Source of the DNA: Lingula anatina
Lineage: Eukaryota > Brachiopoda > Lingulata > Lingulida > Lingulidae
Reading direction: 5' to 3'
Length of the DNA: 64,000 bases
Assembly (NCBI RefSeq): GCF_001039355.2
Contig: NW_019774380.1
Location: 433,410-497,409, forward strand
The notes beneath the pieces were generated by a model, which was not told the origin of the DNA, searched no databases, and saw only the letters and a list, made by a program, of their open reading frames with translations. Numbering within the stretch: the first letter of the stretch is position 1; each line of letters starts with the position of its first letter. Made by a program: the position numbers and the translations under genes. Of the stretch, positions 25,078 through 35,173 are shown one piece after another.

Positions 25078-27448
25078 CTTCCGCGAGCCTTGTGAATTCC
25101 AGAAAATAGTTCTTGTCGACGTTGATACCAGACGAACTACGTGGTATAAAAATAAAAGAATATTGACGTCTATTGATTGCCTGCTGGGATGTAGAGATGC
25201 GAAACATATTCAGCGCATGTAAAATAACGACTTATAAGTTTTTTTAGCAAAGTTGTTTCATTAATATGTTTTACGAGATGTTTGTTGGTGTTTATTATGG
25301 CACATGTATGTAGTTGAAATATACGCACCGTGGTTTAAAGTTGTTGAATTTTTAAGAATCACCGTGTGCAGTTGCATTTAGGGTATACATGTAGTTATTT
25401 TTGAGCGAAAATCTTTTCATAAAAAATATATATATATTTTCACACTTATCGGTCATTCAAATATAACTTTTTTCACCTTACAAATAGATTCACTGGGCAA
25501 AAAGGCAGTTTTTAACAGCTGAAATCTCGTGCCATCTTGCGGCGGCTTTTTAAGAATATAAATTAGATAAAGGGTAATATTTTATTTTAAAAAGTGTAGA
25601 GGTATTTTTACTCAATTTTTAAATATTCCGCTATTTTCACTTCGCATTTTCATGTCATGCATTTTTGGGGGGTTCTTTTTCTCTGAAGCTCATCTGTAAA
25701 ATATCTGTATCAAACTACGCCGGCACAAATATCAATCTAACTATGACTTGCTGGCATCTCGTAATGCTGGGATTATTTTTATACACAATTATTCAGTGAA
25801 GAATTTTATTTGATGAAAATGGGAACGAGATATAAACTGCCCTTTTCAGAACTTTTTCATGTGATTGCAGGGTGTATAAACGAGTCCTATTTTCCAAATG
25901 TTAAAATTTCAAAAGCAAACATGGAATTGGCTTTTGAAGGTTCATGGGGTTGTTTTTTCTCTCCAGTGGTGCCGTACTTTTGCTCCTCCCCTCGTGTGCG
26001 TGAGTATATAACTCATCTAATGCTCTCCCCCGTATAAAAATAGTTTATTCGGTGCCAGATTTCTCGGCTTTTTAGCCTCCGAATGCCCATCAGGAGGCAG
26101 GTTAGTCGGCACTTATAGTTCAGATAGCCCATCAAATCTACATTAAGAGCACAGAGGTGACTGGGGCAAGTAGAAAACCAGGAACGAACAGGAGATTAAA
26201 TATGATGTCTTCATCCCAATAAGCCGCCACGAGCACGCAAGGAGCCTTGTTATTTGATAAAATGGTCGGCGATTTGTTTCTACGCGTCGTTCAAGAATTA
26301 AATTTATAGTCCAAGTGTTTAATGGCATTTAATAATCCACGAGTGCTGTTTTATTTTATTTTTGTTCGCCACTGTGGAGTTTTTCAAAATAAGGAAGTTC
26401 TTAAGATATTCTCTTTGTCTGCTGGATTTTTTCACCTTTTTTGCAGAAGAAAGACATATCCCACTGGTTATCTACTATCCACAGTTATTTGTCCGTAAAT
26501 GAGCCTGTTAAATCTGTTGTATTGCATGTAGATGTGATTTATTATGATCGGATTTATTTGGGGGGAGGGGTTACTTGATTCATACGTTTGTTTTCAAAAG
26601 AAACAAGAAAGAAAAATAAAATGTAGGACTATAAACGGCCTCACTGTATTGGGAAAAATATTATTTACCTTTTGTCAACAGCCTATCAAGTGCAGTAGTA
26701 GTCAAATTATCCTTTTACTAACACCAGAAAAAAAGGAAAATGTAAAATCAATACAAAAACAAAATAATGGATAACACTAGAACCATCCGTCATATATATC
26801 GTCATATTTAAGGTGAAATGCGTAAAGTGAAATATGGTCCTCGTGTCTTGAAATAGATACGCATCATGCTCTGTATAAGTAAAATGTTTCTTGACAAACA
26901 CGAAAAGATGTCGTGCAATTTAGCTGTAACAAATTACGAAAAACATTGAAAGTATGTTCCTCTGTATGCAAAACTGACATTTTAGTACTTGTTTTTTTTT
27001 CTTTTTAAGGAAAAAGTGTTCTCGGAAATAATAATAACAAAATTCGACCCAGTAACAACATTATATACTCAATTTAATAGCGTTAGATATTAAGGGCATT
27101 TTTTTAAAGAAAGTTTATTACAAATTTTAATTGATAATGATATCAAGAAGACAAAATCGATATACATTTGATCATTGAATAGCAACTTCAGTTTCACTTT
27201 CGTTTCAGGTTAAAGTGTGGTTTCAGAACCGCCGTATGAAGTGGAAGCGGGTCAAAGGAACGCAGATGGTCAAGGACAAAGTGACCGGTCAGTTAAAGCC
27301 CGTGGATTCCCTCCCTTCGTCTGTAGGAGACTCAATAACGACGCATGGTCAGATCTCACCCACGGCCAGCCAAGGCAGCCAGGGGGCGCCTTATGATGAC
27401 CAACACGCGCCTATACAGAGGAGTCCTTTCAGTAAAGAACAACAGTGA
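8020..27448 (+). CDS. Mox: Mox (Meox) homeodomain transcription factor, complete, three exons
   Basis: Coding exons are 8020-8482, 16613-16791 and 27209-27448, with donors gtgagt and gtacgt and acceptors ttctag and tttcag. The join is in frame and gives 293 aa. Exon 1 encodes a His-, Ser- and Gly-rich N-terminus with a poly-Gly run. Exons 2 and 3 encode the homeodomain at residues 171-230. It reads [20 protein letters not shown], then the Mox-type [13 protein letters not shown] and LDLTERQ, then [17 protein letters not shown], with W218, Q220 and N221 as homeodomain positions 48, 50 and 51. The intron between positions 44 and 45 is typical of Mox. The [14 protein letters not shown] segment and the RVKG end separate it from Hox, Evx and Gbx. 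The ATG at 8020 is the first one in the exon and gives the full N-terminus. Mox proteins are nuclear DNA-binding regulators of mesoderm and muscle. No disruption is visible. Confidence 0.96.
10875..11217. mobile_element. MITE, TTAAAGGGATA family, diverged copy
   Basis: Begins TTAAAGGGATAGCACCTCTT and ends AATGAAGAGTTATCCCTTTAA, giving terminal inverted repeats. The interior shares the 'caataaacac' and 'ccattgg...tgggaaaattg' blocks with the copies at 47816-48160 and 52079-52425. A simple A/AAAC tract has expanded inside. It has no coding capacity, and this is the most diverged of the three copies. Confidence 0.8.
11970..12330. promoter_or_regulatory. Candidate intronic enhancer of Mox (island 1)
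   Basis: A CpG-containing block in an otherwise AT-rich intron, with homeodomain-type sites such as GCATTAATCACGTTAATTTC near 12103-12123. A 118-residue ORF here has no recognisable protein features and probably reflects base composition. Function is inferred from composition and motifs only. Confidence 0.25.
13515..13681. mobile_element. Small hAT-like MITE (GGGGCGGAT ends)
   Basis: The left end is TAGGGGCGGATTTAGG and the right end, reversed, is CAGGGGCGGATCCAGAG, a terminal sequence type common in animal hAT non-autonomous elements. The interior repeats GGAAGACGGTCA, or a one-base variant, three times. The flanks share TACA, so the target duplication is short or decayed. Confidence 0.6.
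14050..14470. promoter_or_regulatory. Candidate intronic enhancer of Mox (island 2)
   Basis: A second CpG-rich island in intron 1. It contains TTTATCAG (GATA-type) and TCAAAGGCAG (TCF-type) motifs near 14272 and 14317. A 149-residue ORF spans it but is Arg/Ser-rich, has no domain signature and has no acceptor/donor pair joining it in frame to the Mox exons. Regulatory function is inference. Confidence 0.25.
15879..16045. mobile_element. hAT-like MITE, CAGGCCCGTAGCC variant, 5-bp target duplication
   Basis: Starts CAGGCCCGTAGCCAGGGG and ends GGCTACGGGCCTG. It is flanked on both sides by CCTTG (15874-15878 and 16046-16050), a perfect 5-bp target duplication. The ends are related to those of the elements at 42761-43245 and 53966-54225, which also have 5-bp duplications. 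Confidence 0.85.
20370..20461. repeat. Compound (CT)n(AC)n microsatellite
   Basis: About 50 bp of CT repeats with one AC interruption, followed directly by about 40 bp of AC repeats. Confidence 0.95.
20758..20861. repeat. (TG)n and (GA)n microsatellite
   Basis: A long TG run, interrupted by a CACGTACG segment and a GCACGCGCGCG alternating purine-pyrimidine segment, passes into a GA run. Such alternating tracts can adopt Z-DNA. Confidence 0.9.
21198..21413 (+). mobile_element. Harbinger-like MITE, GATCGATC family, copy 1
   Basis: Starts near GGCTCTATTC and ends near TGGAAATGGGGTG, with the GATCGATCTA palindrome just inside each end. The interior matches copy 2, only about 275 bp away in the same orientation, at most positions. 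The target duplication is not clean (TTT/TTG). Confidence 0.85.
21689..21903 (+). mobile_element. Harbinger-like MITE, GATCGATC family, copy 2
   Basis: About 215 bp, from GGCTGTATTCCCAGAG to CTCTGGAAATGGGGTC, flanked by TTA on both sides (21686-21688 and 21904-21906). GATCGATCTA occurs near both ends. A TTA duplication and GGC-type ends fit the PIF/Harbinger superfamily. There is no ORF, so it must have been moved by a transposase encoded elsewhere. Confidence 0.88.
21949..22048. mobile_element. Small AACGTT-rich MITE
   Basis: About 100 bp, beginning CAGCAAACACATAACGTT and ending AAAACGTTCTGTGTTTGC, an inverted-repeat pair. The interior is made of repeated TAACGTTA-like words. It lies about 45 bp downstream of the preceding MITE. 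Confidence 0.7.
22402..22432. repeat. (CAT)n microsatellite
   Basis: About ten uninterrupted CAT units, with further imperfect CAT units to about 22450. Confidence 0.9.
22650..23060. promoter_or_regulatory. Candidate intronic enhancer of Mox (island 3)
   Basis: The most GC-rich stretch of intron 2. It includes CATCTG and CAGCTG E-boxes within CACATCTGGCGCACAGCTG (about 22861-22879), a near-direct repeat of TATCGAATGTCGTAATAGC/TATCGAGTGTCGTAATAGC at 22739-22778, and TTGATTATG. No ORF fits an exon. Regulatory function is inference. Confidence 0.3.
25930..26330. promoter_or_regulatory. Candidate intronic enhancer of Mox (island 4)
   Basis: A mixed-composition block with TATAAAAATAG (one base from a MEF2 consensus), TTAATGGCATTTAATAA and several CpGs, set in AT-rich sequence. 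A CTCF-like GTGCCATCTTGCGG motif lies upstream at 25530-25543. These are motif observations only. Confidence 0.2.
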
Positions 27449-28296
27449 ACTCTTGTCTTCTAGTTAACTTCATACGATCTAATTACAGGACAGCAACGAG
27501 CATTGTGCCAAGTTTTCATGAAGTTTGGAACAGTTGGGAAAATTACAGCAGCACTGTGTGTATTCACCCTAAAGTATAAAGCAGAGAAAGACCTCGGTAC
27601 AAGAAAAAAACGCCGTGCTTTTTACACCCCACTACAGTACAGCAATAAAAAATGTGACAACCCATGCGCCTTCTTACGCGCTTTGCTGCTGAAAAGTTTG
27701 ACGTTACACGTGCCAGCTTTTACGACGAGGCTGTTTTACACGCCTTGCATAGTACCTTATCTTTACTGTGCGTATACCTCAGAACCAAGGAAAAACTGGT
27801 TCTTTTGAAGCAACCAGAGATGAACAGCATGTAATGAACAAAACGCTTCGCTACAGTTAAGTCCGTTCGAAATTATATTAAACTGTGAGTATTTTAAGGT
27901 ATTTTTACTCAGTAAGTAAAAGCATTCTTGCTAGCCAGACCAGTGGAAAAGGGCAACTAACATCGAGCAATTATACACGCCATAAGTTGAAGAAAAGGTC
28001 GTATCAATGCAGGATTGAACAATATCTAGGGCAAAAAGGCAGCGGTAAACATCTGTAAGTTAAAGAAACCCATTATGTGAAAGCATTGTTGCCACTTGTA
28101 CAGAATCGAAAACAATGTGTTGGGTGAAAGTTCCTGGTGCTTCTTTCATAACCTCAAAACTGTCTATGCATTTGCAATATTTTAGTCATCATTTGGTAAA
28201 AATATGAAATCCTTGTTTTGTTATTTTTGTAATTATATACTAATGCAAATATATACATATATTATGTAAAGGCAGCGAAAGAAATGAATAAATAAA
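27449..28296 (+). other. Mox 3' UTR with poly(A) signals
   Basis: After the TGA at 27446-27448 no coding sequence is seen. Overlapping AATAAATAAA at 28287-28296 provides two canonical poly(A) signals about 840 bp downstream, a plausible transcript end. Confidence 0.5.
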
Positions 28297-29200
28297 TGGC
28301 ATTCATAGAAACATAATGTGCAAAAGGAGTTATACTTCTGTGCCCAGTTTTGGTGTTCCTTTTTCCTATGTTCATTATTAGGGTAAAGTAATAATAATAA
28401 TAATTATGATAATCAATAGTTACTGTTTGTAACAAACTATAACAAACTATAATAGATCAGAAAATTATCTGATTTAAGCCAAAAGAAACTCAAAACTAGT
28501 TTTAACAGTTTTAACAGACGGTCTATCAAAAAACAACCTCGCACATCAAAAAAAGAGAGGAACTTGAAACCAAGTAACAAAAAGTGGATGTGACTACTTT
28601 GTTGAATTTGTTATTTTTCCAACGCCTTGTGATAGATAATATATTCAGGGATAAATATTAATTCAGTAAAAAATATCCCATACGTTATTTTCTGTTATAA
28701 TTTTTAGTCTTAAATTATATTTTCCTGAATTGTGTTCCATTAGACATTTTAATTTTAATTAAAATTCATGTCGTGTTATCTAAAAAATACTTTTACAGTA
28801 TCCTTTAATTGATTTAATATTTTAATTGTAATAGATCAAAGCGTTTTATTCTCCAAAAACAGGTGAAAGTTAAATCAAGTACATCTGCGTGTTACACTAT
28901 ACCTCAAAAGTATCCCCCTAATGGATTGTGACCAAGCGCGGAAAATTAGAAGTAATTTCAACTTCATATGCATCTACACGTCGACTAATTGCACATCCGA
29001 ATATAGTTCGTATTGTTAAATGTTGCTTATTATCACCAATTAATATCTAAATAAATCTACCTGTTTAACCTATGATATGCTCATTATCTGCTCTTCCTAA
29101 TTTTCATCTCTATAACTTTTTTGTGTGCTTTTGTATTACTCACTTTCACGCTCCATCCGATTGGGCTTGTTTTCTTTCTTTCTTTTTTTTTTTCGTTTAG

Positions 29201-29306
29201 CGCCACAGATGTCAAAACTAAGCCAAGTCAGTTGAAAGCGGTTCACCAGGGAGCTGATTTCAAATGCAGTGTTCCGCATCCAAAAGGCACATGGCCAGAT
29301 GATTGA
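29201..29306 (+). pseudogene. Possible relic of an Ig-like exon
   Basis: A pyrimidine tract ending TTTCGTTTAG precedes an open stretch that ends at TGA (29304-29306). It encodes KPSQLKAVHQGADFKCSV and then a short tail. The P-x(8)-G-x-x-F-x-C spacing resembles the B-strand region of the Ig-like genes downstream, which have PPKRMQIRAGQPFRMQC and PPKQIKFRLGKPFSLKC. The remaining domain is absent. It could be a decayed exon of another family member or chance. Confidence 0.3.
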
Positions 29307-30914
29307 TTTTTTTAACATTAGGGAAAGAATATCAAAAGATTAATCATTGCTCTTAGGACTCTCAGAAGATTTTCATGAAAAGGGTGCCTTGTTAAAGTTT
29401 TACGATGTGACAAATTGTGGCTATTATAATAGAAAAAAGCTTGGTCCATTTTAGTGCAGAATTATGTTCAGTTTTAACCCCTTTGTGACACAAACTTCTC
29501 CCACTTTCGTCAACCAGCGTCTCTTTTCGATAATGTTACGACATGCAGCTAATATCTTTACCTTATTATGTATAATGTGATGCAGGAGGCAGGTCATTGT
29601 TTTTGCTTAGGTATCAATGTCCAAATTTCCATAACTAATTGTCACGCTTCAAAAATGAAACATGACTTCACAAGTTAAATTCAAAGCCGATCATCCGGTG
29701 CACGATACAGTGCATAGGGTTAGATAGTACACGGTATATCGAAGAGGCATTTTCTAATTCAAAAATTTTCATTTTAAACTTTATGTTACCCCGTGACAGT
29801 GCTTACGCCGTCAATCCTACGTTCGACGTGACGTAATTTCTAAGTGCTTTTCTGTAACCTAGACGAAGTGAAAACACCGCAAACAATTAAGACTCAAAAA
29901 CCATAGCGTGTAACCAGTAAAATTAGTCATTGTAAAAAGAAACGCTAAGTAGTTAATTCTGTGAAAGCGGCAAGCTTCCATCGCATTGGGGGGGGGGGGG
30001 GTCTTTGTGCATCTCTTCTTTATCATCTTTTTGATAATCAACTTATTTCATCACTTGAAAAATTAGAAATTCATGAAAAGTTTTTACGTCATCTTTGATC
30101 AGCGTCTGTATCGTGAGTTAATACATGACCAATATGCCGGTGGCTATTTAGAGAAGGGAGGGGTGAAGGGGAGCAGTCGTTCAAGCAAAGGGAAGGGCTA
30201 TATCAACATCATTAGCCCATTATCTAGGGGCGCCTCATATAATTATTGATATTCTATTTCTCTTATTTTGAGACAAAATTGAAAACGGTGTGCACAGAGT
30301 ATCACTGTAAGCCAAAGCTATTTCGCTTGAATCGAGGTAACAGAAATCACTCCAATGTGTTACAACGTACGTGGCACTTCTCGGCCTTCGATTGTGTTAG
30401 CGGTGACACAAAATCACATTTTATACATACTATATCCTAGCTGAAATGTTTGTGACTTTTGCTGATAATACCGAGGTGTCAGTTGATTTAATTCGCATCA
30501 AATGATAGTTCACCTAAAAACCATAGGAAGGTTGTAATAATACGTGAAAATTCTGCAGCCTATTTTTCTGCCACATTTATATTTTAGCTGTGATTTTAGG
30601 TTTGCAATAAGTATTTAATAAATAAACAAGTTATATTTATTGAAACCATCACAAGAACCTGGGCGAACTTTTGACGGGTCAAACCCCTAACAAATAAAAT
30701 TTAATATTAATCTTTTAAACGTCAAGCCTAAGCCAACTGCCCATCGACTTAATCACGTTTCACTTAGGTGACCCCCAGGCCTTGATTGTGAACGCGCTAT
30801 CTACAGAGCTTTCCATACGGACCAGTTATCAATGCAGTACTCACGGAAATTACTCAACTATATCTAAGGCAGCGTTCAGGACCGTTTTGACCAAAACTGT
30901 ATTCAGACTCACTC

Positions 30915-30962
30915 CAACTAGAGGGCAGTTTGCGGGGTTTAGCAGCGCCCTCTGCTATAAAA
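30915..30962. promoter_or_regulatory. CTCF-like motif pair and TATA-like box upstream of the first Ig-like gene
   Basis: CAACTAGAGGGCAG at 30915-30928 (+) matches the bilaterian CTCF core CCASYAGRKGGCRS at 13 of 14 positions. On the minus strand, ATAGCAGAGGGCGC (complement of 30945-30958) matches at 12 of 14. TATAAAA at 30956-30962 lies about 260 bp before the start codon at 31225. Sites are seen directly. Binding and promoter use are inference. Confidence 0.35.
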
Positions 30963-31224
30963 CACGACACCAACGGCGGGTTTTCCTATGGGGATTGCCT
31001 GGGTTCTTCAGCATGGCCTACCTGCTAGATTATTATGAACCAACTGTTTCCTGAAGTTAGAATGAAACGGTTTGAATGAAAACGGCGTTTGATGCGGCCT
31101 CAGACTAATTCACAAATAATTTTTCAATCAGACTTAATTTATGTACCAATCATGTCCAATAGGACATTTAATTTTTCGAGGGCACGGTTTGATTTTGAGT
31201 TTATTCGTTCAACGGTCACTCAAG

Positions 31225-33005
31225 ATGGCAACGGTGGGGTACTTTTTCCTGGTTTGGGTGGTCGTCTGCACTGAGGTTTGTACGAAACCAAAATGGTAGA
31301 AACCTTGCACTGGTCCTAACCGACCTACAACTGTAATAATAGTTGTGTTGACTTGAGAGATATTCTGAAAAAGTAGCTGAAAGTTTAAAAAACGTGAATT
31401 GCGAAAACTCGACATTTTATCTAATCCGCTAATGTCGTTTGGTCTACACATTCATTTTTTTTATTTTTCTGTTCAGCTTTTCAGTAATTCAATATGCTTA
31501 TCTTTCAGGCTGTAGAGTTTAGGCCCTTAAAGATAGATATTACTGGGGAGAGGGTGTTAGGGGGGTCCGCCAATCTGACGTTCAGGTACATGGCCACGCG
31601 ACATCCAGATCTTCACTTCATGGTGAAGGTGGCGAGTGAAAATTTCATACAAGCTCAAGGTGAGATTTAAATCCATAACATGAGTTTTAGACATTTTCGA
31701 GTGGGCAAAAATCCGTTCTCCCAGCAGTCGCAATCTTGGTGTTAGAGGCGCTTTAGGTCTTTATAAACCAGGCATTTTAATTCTCCTCAGGAATTTCAAC
31801 ATTTTTTTTTCTAAATCACCAAGATATTTCTTATCCAAAATTGTTAAGAAAATGTAAATATTTACACCTGCTTTTAGAGTTCTAGATTTTTGTTCTTACT
31901 ATTCCGAGAACTTACTTAAAGGCTTATTCAATTAGTCATCATTACATTTTCTTAGCAGACTTTAGCACAATGCTTTATATACGGCTAGGTATGGATGGAA
32001 CATGTCTGACAGTGACGCTAATGGTGCGATTATATGTTACTTTCTTTTTCAGCCGATCCTGACCTGCACGTCACGGACAGTTTCGCCAACGGCACGGGGT
32101 CACTTCAGCTGTCCATACCAGTGCTTAAGCCTCATCATCTCAAGTATAAAACCGGCGATATTATATATGCAAAAATACCCAACAAAAACTACTACTGGAC
32201 GATCAGATTTAACACAGAAATTTCACCAAACAAAAGTGAAATTATATTTCCGGAAGTAGAACTGTTGAAAGCTCCTCCAAAGCGCATGCAAATTCGCGCA
32301 GGGCAGCCCTTCCGGATGCAGTGCGCCCTGAAGGTCAAAGGTCAATATCAGAACTTGGCGTCATATTGGTCTGTCATCAATAATCGGTTTTTTGAAAAAC
32401 CGCTACGTTTACAAGGGTCGATTGGAAACGAAAGAATTCGGCACAGAAAAGACGGTTCGACTGTGTGCCGCAATACGGGTACATTGACGTCACCGTCACG
32501 TGCCGATCAGGGCTTTTACCGATGCTCTGCTTACGTCACAACACCAGTCCAACCTGACTCCCCTTTATATGGTGAGTATAGTACTGATGTCTCCATAACG
32601 GTTACTACTGCAACTGACGTTTTGGATGTTACGGCTGAAAACCCAGGGTTTGACCCCCCTCTTCCCCGTCTTAAGATGTTCCCCGAAATGGACTGGATCA
32701 TGCCTAAGGGAGTGTTTAACGAGGTGGCGGCCAACGTCACCAAACCATGGTACATACGGGTCTTGTGTTGGGCGTATGGGTCGCCGGACGTGAAGATAGC
32801 GCTCCATAAAAATGGCGCACCTGTCACGAGCTCGACTTCCCCAAACATCTACAGCGTCTCACTCAAGGTCAGCGCTTTCCTTGACAAGATCCTCTTAAGC
32901 ATAGATTGAACAGATATTGAGAAGTGCCGGGGGGATTTCAGCTGCGTCGCCAGTAACGGTAACGGGGTCACGCGAAGCACCCCGACTTGGAGACTTTATC
33001 AATGA
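31225..33005 (+). CDS. Secreted Ig-like protein, copy A, interrupted by an in-frame TGA
   Basis: Three exons: 31225-31275 (phase 0 donor gtttgt), 31509-31659 (phase 1 donor gtgaga) and 32053-33005. Exon 1 encodes the signal peptide MATVGYFFLVWVVVCTE. Exon 2 encodes an N-terminal beta-rich domain. Exon 3 encodes a region up to about residue 138, an Ig-like domain with C158, W173 and DQGFYRC (C225), and a last Ig-like domain from about 270 with C306 and C365. The frame is open except for TGA at 32907-32909 (codon 353), exactly where paralog B has cysteine 357. Reading past it, homology resumes at once (KCRGDFSCVASNG) and runs to a normal stop at 33003-33005. As written, the product is 352 aa and lacks the last strands of the third domain. 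A poly(A) signal AATAAA is at 33282-33287. It looks like a recently damaged copy or a sequencing error. I do not recognise the family beyond Ig-like folding. Confidence 0.75.
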
Positions 33006-33281
33006 AATCAGTGGGACACGTATTTCTGATTCAGTAATGTTGCGTAAGAAATTGAAACTTGATTTCTTGTGGGTTTTTTTCCCTCACTAATAGGGATTTG
33101 GTTATATTTTACCATAAAAACCTGAACTTGGGTCTGTTTACACATAAAAACATTCGTTTCTGATGTCACATATTCAAACTGTGCGGTCACCAGTACAGCA
33201 GTAGGACACTTACACACTAATACAACTAAACTAACTTCAGACATGTTATTTCACATGTTCCTATAACTATTTTTAATGTGC

Positions 33282-33323
33282 AATAAATAAAGCAAGTCAA
33301 ACTACTAGTCAACTTATTTTATT
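33282..33323. terminator. Convergent poly(A) signals of Ig-like copies A and B
   Basis: AATAAA at 33282-33287 on the plus strand serves copy A. TTTATT at 33318-33323 is AATAAA on the minus strand for copy B. Cleavage 10-30 bp downstream of each would make the two 3' ends meet or overlap. Confidence 0.5.
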
Positions 33324-33530
33324 TGTCTTAAAGTTTTTCTCCAAATCTGTTTATCATATTAATGTTCTTGGCAGCGAAAAACAGTTAGATAAACACGAAA
33401 GAGAATCGAAATAACACAGAGACAGAATAATAAAAGCCAGCCACTAAAATCAGATGACATTTGTTTTAAAGGACAACCAGACAGTTGCGGCAAAAGGTCG
33501 CTCTACGTAGGACTGTGCAGAAGATGCCGG

Positions 33531-34938
33531 TTACTCTTTGATCACCCAGGTGGGTGTGGTCTGCGTGTCACCAGCCCCATTATTGGCCACACATCGAAAC
33601 TGACCTCGACATTTGTCCAGCTCAGTGCAGTCAACGGAATACATCATCCGGTCCGTAAAGTCGCTCGTCTTTAAAGAAAGCTGGTTTATATTAGGCGCCG
33701 TTTCCCTGGTTACCAGGGTGTCGTTTCTGAACAGGGAGATGCGCAGATTTGGGGCACCGTATCCATAGCAATAAAACACGAGGAACCAAGGTTTCTCAAA
33801 ACGGGGCCCGTACACGTCAAGGACCCCTCTCGGGTAGGTTGGACTGGCCGGGAAATCGGGGAAAACTGTTAATTGGGGTATGGGCGTGGCAAAAACCGGG
33901 AAAGAGGGTGGGGCATCTTCTAGACTGACATCTGTCGTGGATATGATGTGGACCAGAAGAAAGACCATCTGCGCAGTACGGCCGATGGTGAAATACATTT
34001 TAACGGCGGCTGTGCATTGCCACATACATTGGTCGGCGGCGGAAGGAGAGTCGAAATTGTCTGAGTTGACGACGTGCAAAACGCCATTCGAATCCTTCTT
34101 TCTGTCGGGTCTATAGTTTAGGTTATTTCTTTTCTCTTCCCGGGTCGCGTTGCTGAACTGAAGCGAATTGAATTTTCGCCAAACAGCGCCAGCATAGTCG
34201 AAAGTTCCGTTCACTTTAAACCCGCATTTCAAACTAAAAGGTTTTCCAAGGCGAAACTTGATTTGTTTTGGTGGTCTTTCATTGTAATCGATGTCCGGGA
34301 TCTCCAGAACCTGCTCTTCCTCCTGTCCGCGGAATTTGAAGGTTATTTTCCAGTAGTAGTTATCGCCGAAGAATTTGGCTAGAATCTGAAAGGGGGAGTC
34401 CCAAGTGATTTGCTCTCGTTTTACCTCTGCAATCCGGAGCTGGAGAATACCGTGGCCGTTTGAGAAGTTGTCGGATACCACCATACCGGGAGCACCTAGA
34501 AAAAGCCATCAGATAAAGAAATAAGTAAATAAAAATAAATAAATAAATAAATAAATACATTTAAGAACCTATTTGAACAGGAAATGAAAAAAATTTAATA
34601 TACATTTGCAATTTTCAACCACATATCTCCAAAACTGGCAGAGATAGGCCCATAGTTACTATTGAAGTTGAAAAGGTGTAACAAAAACTCGGGTAAATAA
34701 AAAGAAAAAAGAATTGGAAGAAGGCTAATGGTACCTTTGGCTGATATGAGTTTCTCGCTGGGAAGGGTGGCTCGGAATGAAAACAGAGGATGAGCGGAGG
34801 CCTCGTACTCTAACGTCACAGTGCAGGGGTCTCCCACTACGGCTCTGTCCACGCGGACCCTCAGAGGGGTGAAATCTCCAGCCTGAGATGTACATATGTA
34901 CCTTAAATTTTCTCTCTCTCTCTGTTTGTGTGTGCAAA

Positions 34939-34972
<34 letters not shown>

Positions 34973-35049
34973 ACGGCAAAGCAGCAAAATATTTCAAAAT
35001 CTGTAACACACTGAACAGGTTTTATTTTGATCATATATTATTTATATTA

Positions 35050-35112
<63 letters not shown>

Positions 35113-35173
35113 TACTCACCCATGAACACCCAATAATCAAGCACATCGCCAGTGTTAGCAATAATGAATTCAT
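33531..35173 (-). CDS. Secreted Ig-like protein, copy B, intact
   Basis: Three minus-strand exons, 35173-35120 (donor gtgagt), 34882-34735 (donor gtacca) and 34495-33531, with the same phases (0, then 1) as copy A. They join to 388 aa. Exon 1 is a signal peptide, MNSLLLTLAMCLIIGCSW. Exon 2 is an N-terminal domain with FTPLRVRVDRAVVGDPCTVT. Exon 3 contains an Ig-like domain with C158, W173 and C228 (C224 is an extra cysteine). It also has a final Ig-like domain with C310, C357, C363 and C369. C310/C369 are placed like the canonical B-F pair, and C357/C363 could form a second disulphide. No transmembrane segment or GPI-type tail follows, so secretion is expected. Tail-to-tail with copy A, with 525 bp between the stops. 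The conserved exon structure and cysteine positions make it a paralog. Function is unknown, and an immune or adhesion role would be inference only. Confidence 0.85.
34942..34971. repeat. (TG)n microsatellite
   Basis: Fifteen TG units in intron 1 of Ig-like copy B. Confidence 0.9.
35054..35109. repeat. (TA)n microsatellite
   Basis: About 28 TA units in intron 1 of Ig-like copy B, close to the exon 1 donor. Confidence 0.9.

Larger units (their letters stand above)
16792..27208 (+). other. Mox intron 2 (10.4 kb)
   Basis: AT-rich intron containing large CT/AC and TG microsatellites, two tandemly placed Harbinger-like MITEs (21198-21413 and 21689-21903), a small AACGTT-rich MITE (21949-22048) and CpG-richer islands at about 19920-20110, 22650-23060 and 25930-26330. 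No additional coding exon was recognised. Confidence 0.8.
28300..31200. other. Intergenic between Mox and the Ig-like cluster
   Basis: AT-rich. It contains a possible Ig-exon relic (29201-29306), a poly-G run near 29988-30001 and a CTCF-like motif pair next to a TATA-like word at 30915-30962. Nothing else recognisable. Confidence 0.5.

Noticed and set aside
32907-32909. Selenocysteine read-through at the TGA that replaces a cysteine in Ig-like copy A
   Set aside because: Attractive because UGA sits at a Cys position, but the aligned cysteine is an extra structural one and not a redox site. I saw no convincing SECIS-type hairpin in the short 3' region, and recent nonsense mutation or error is simpler.
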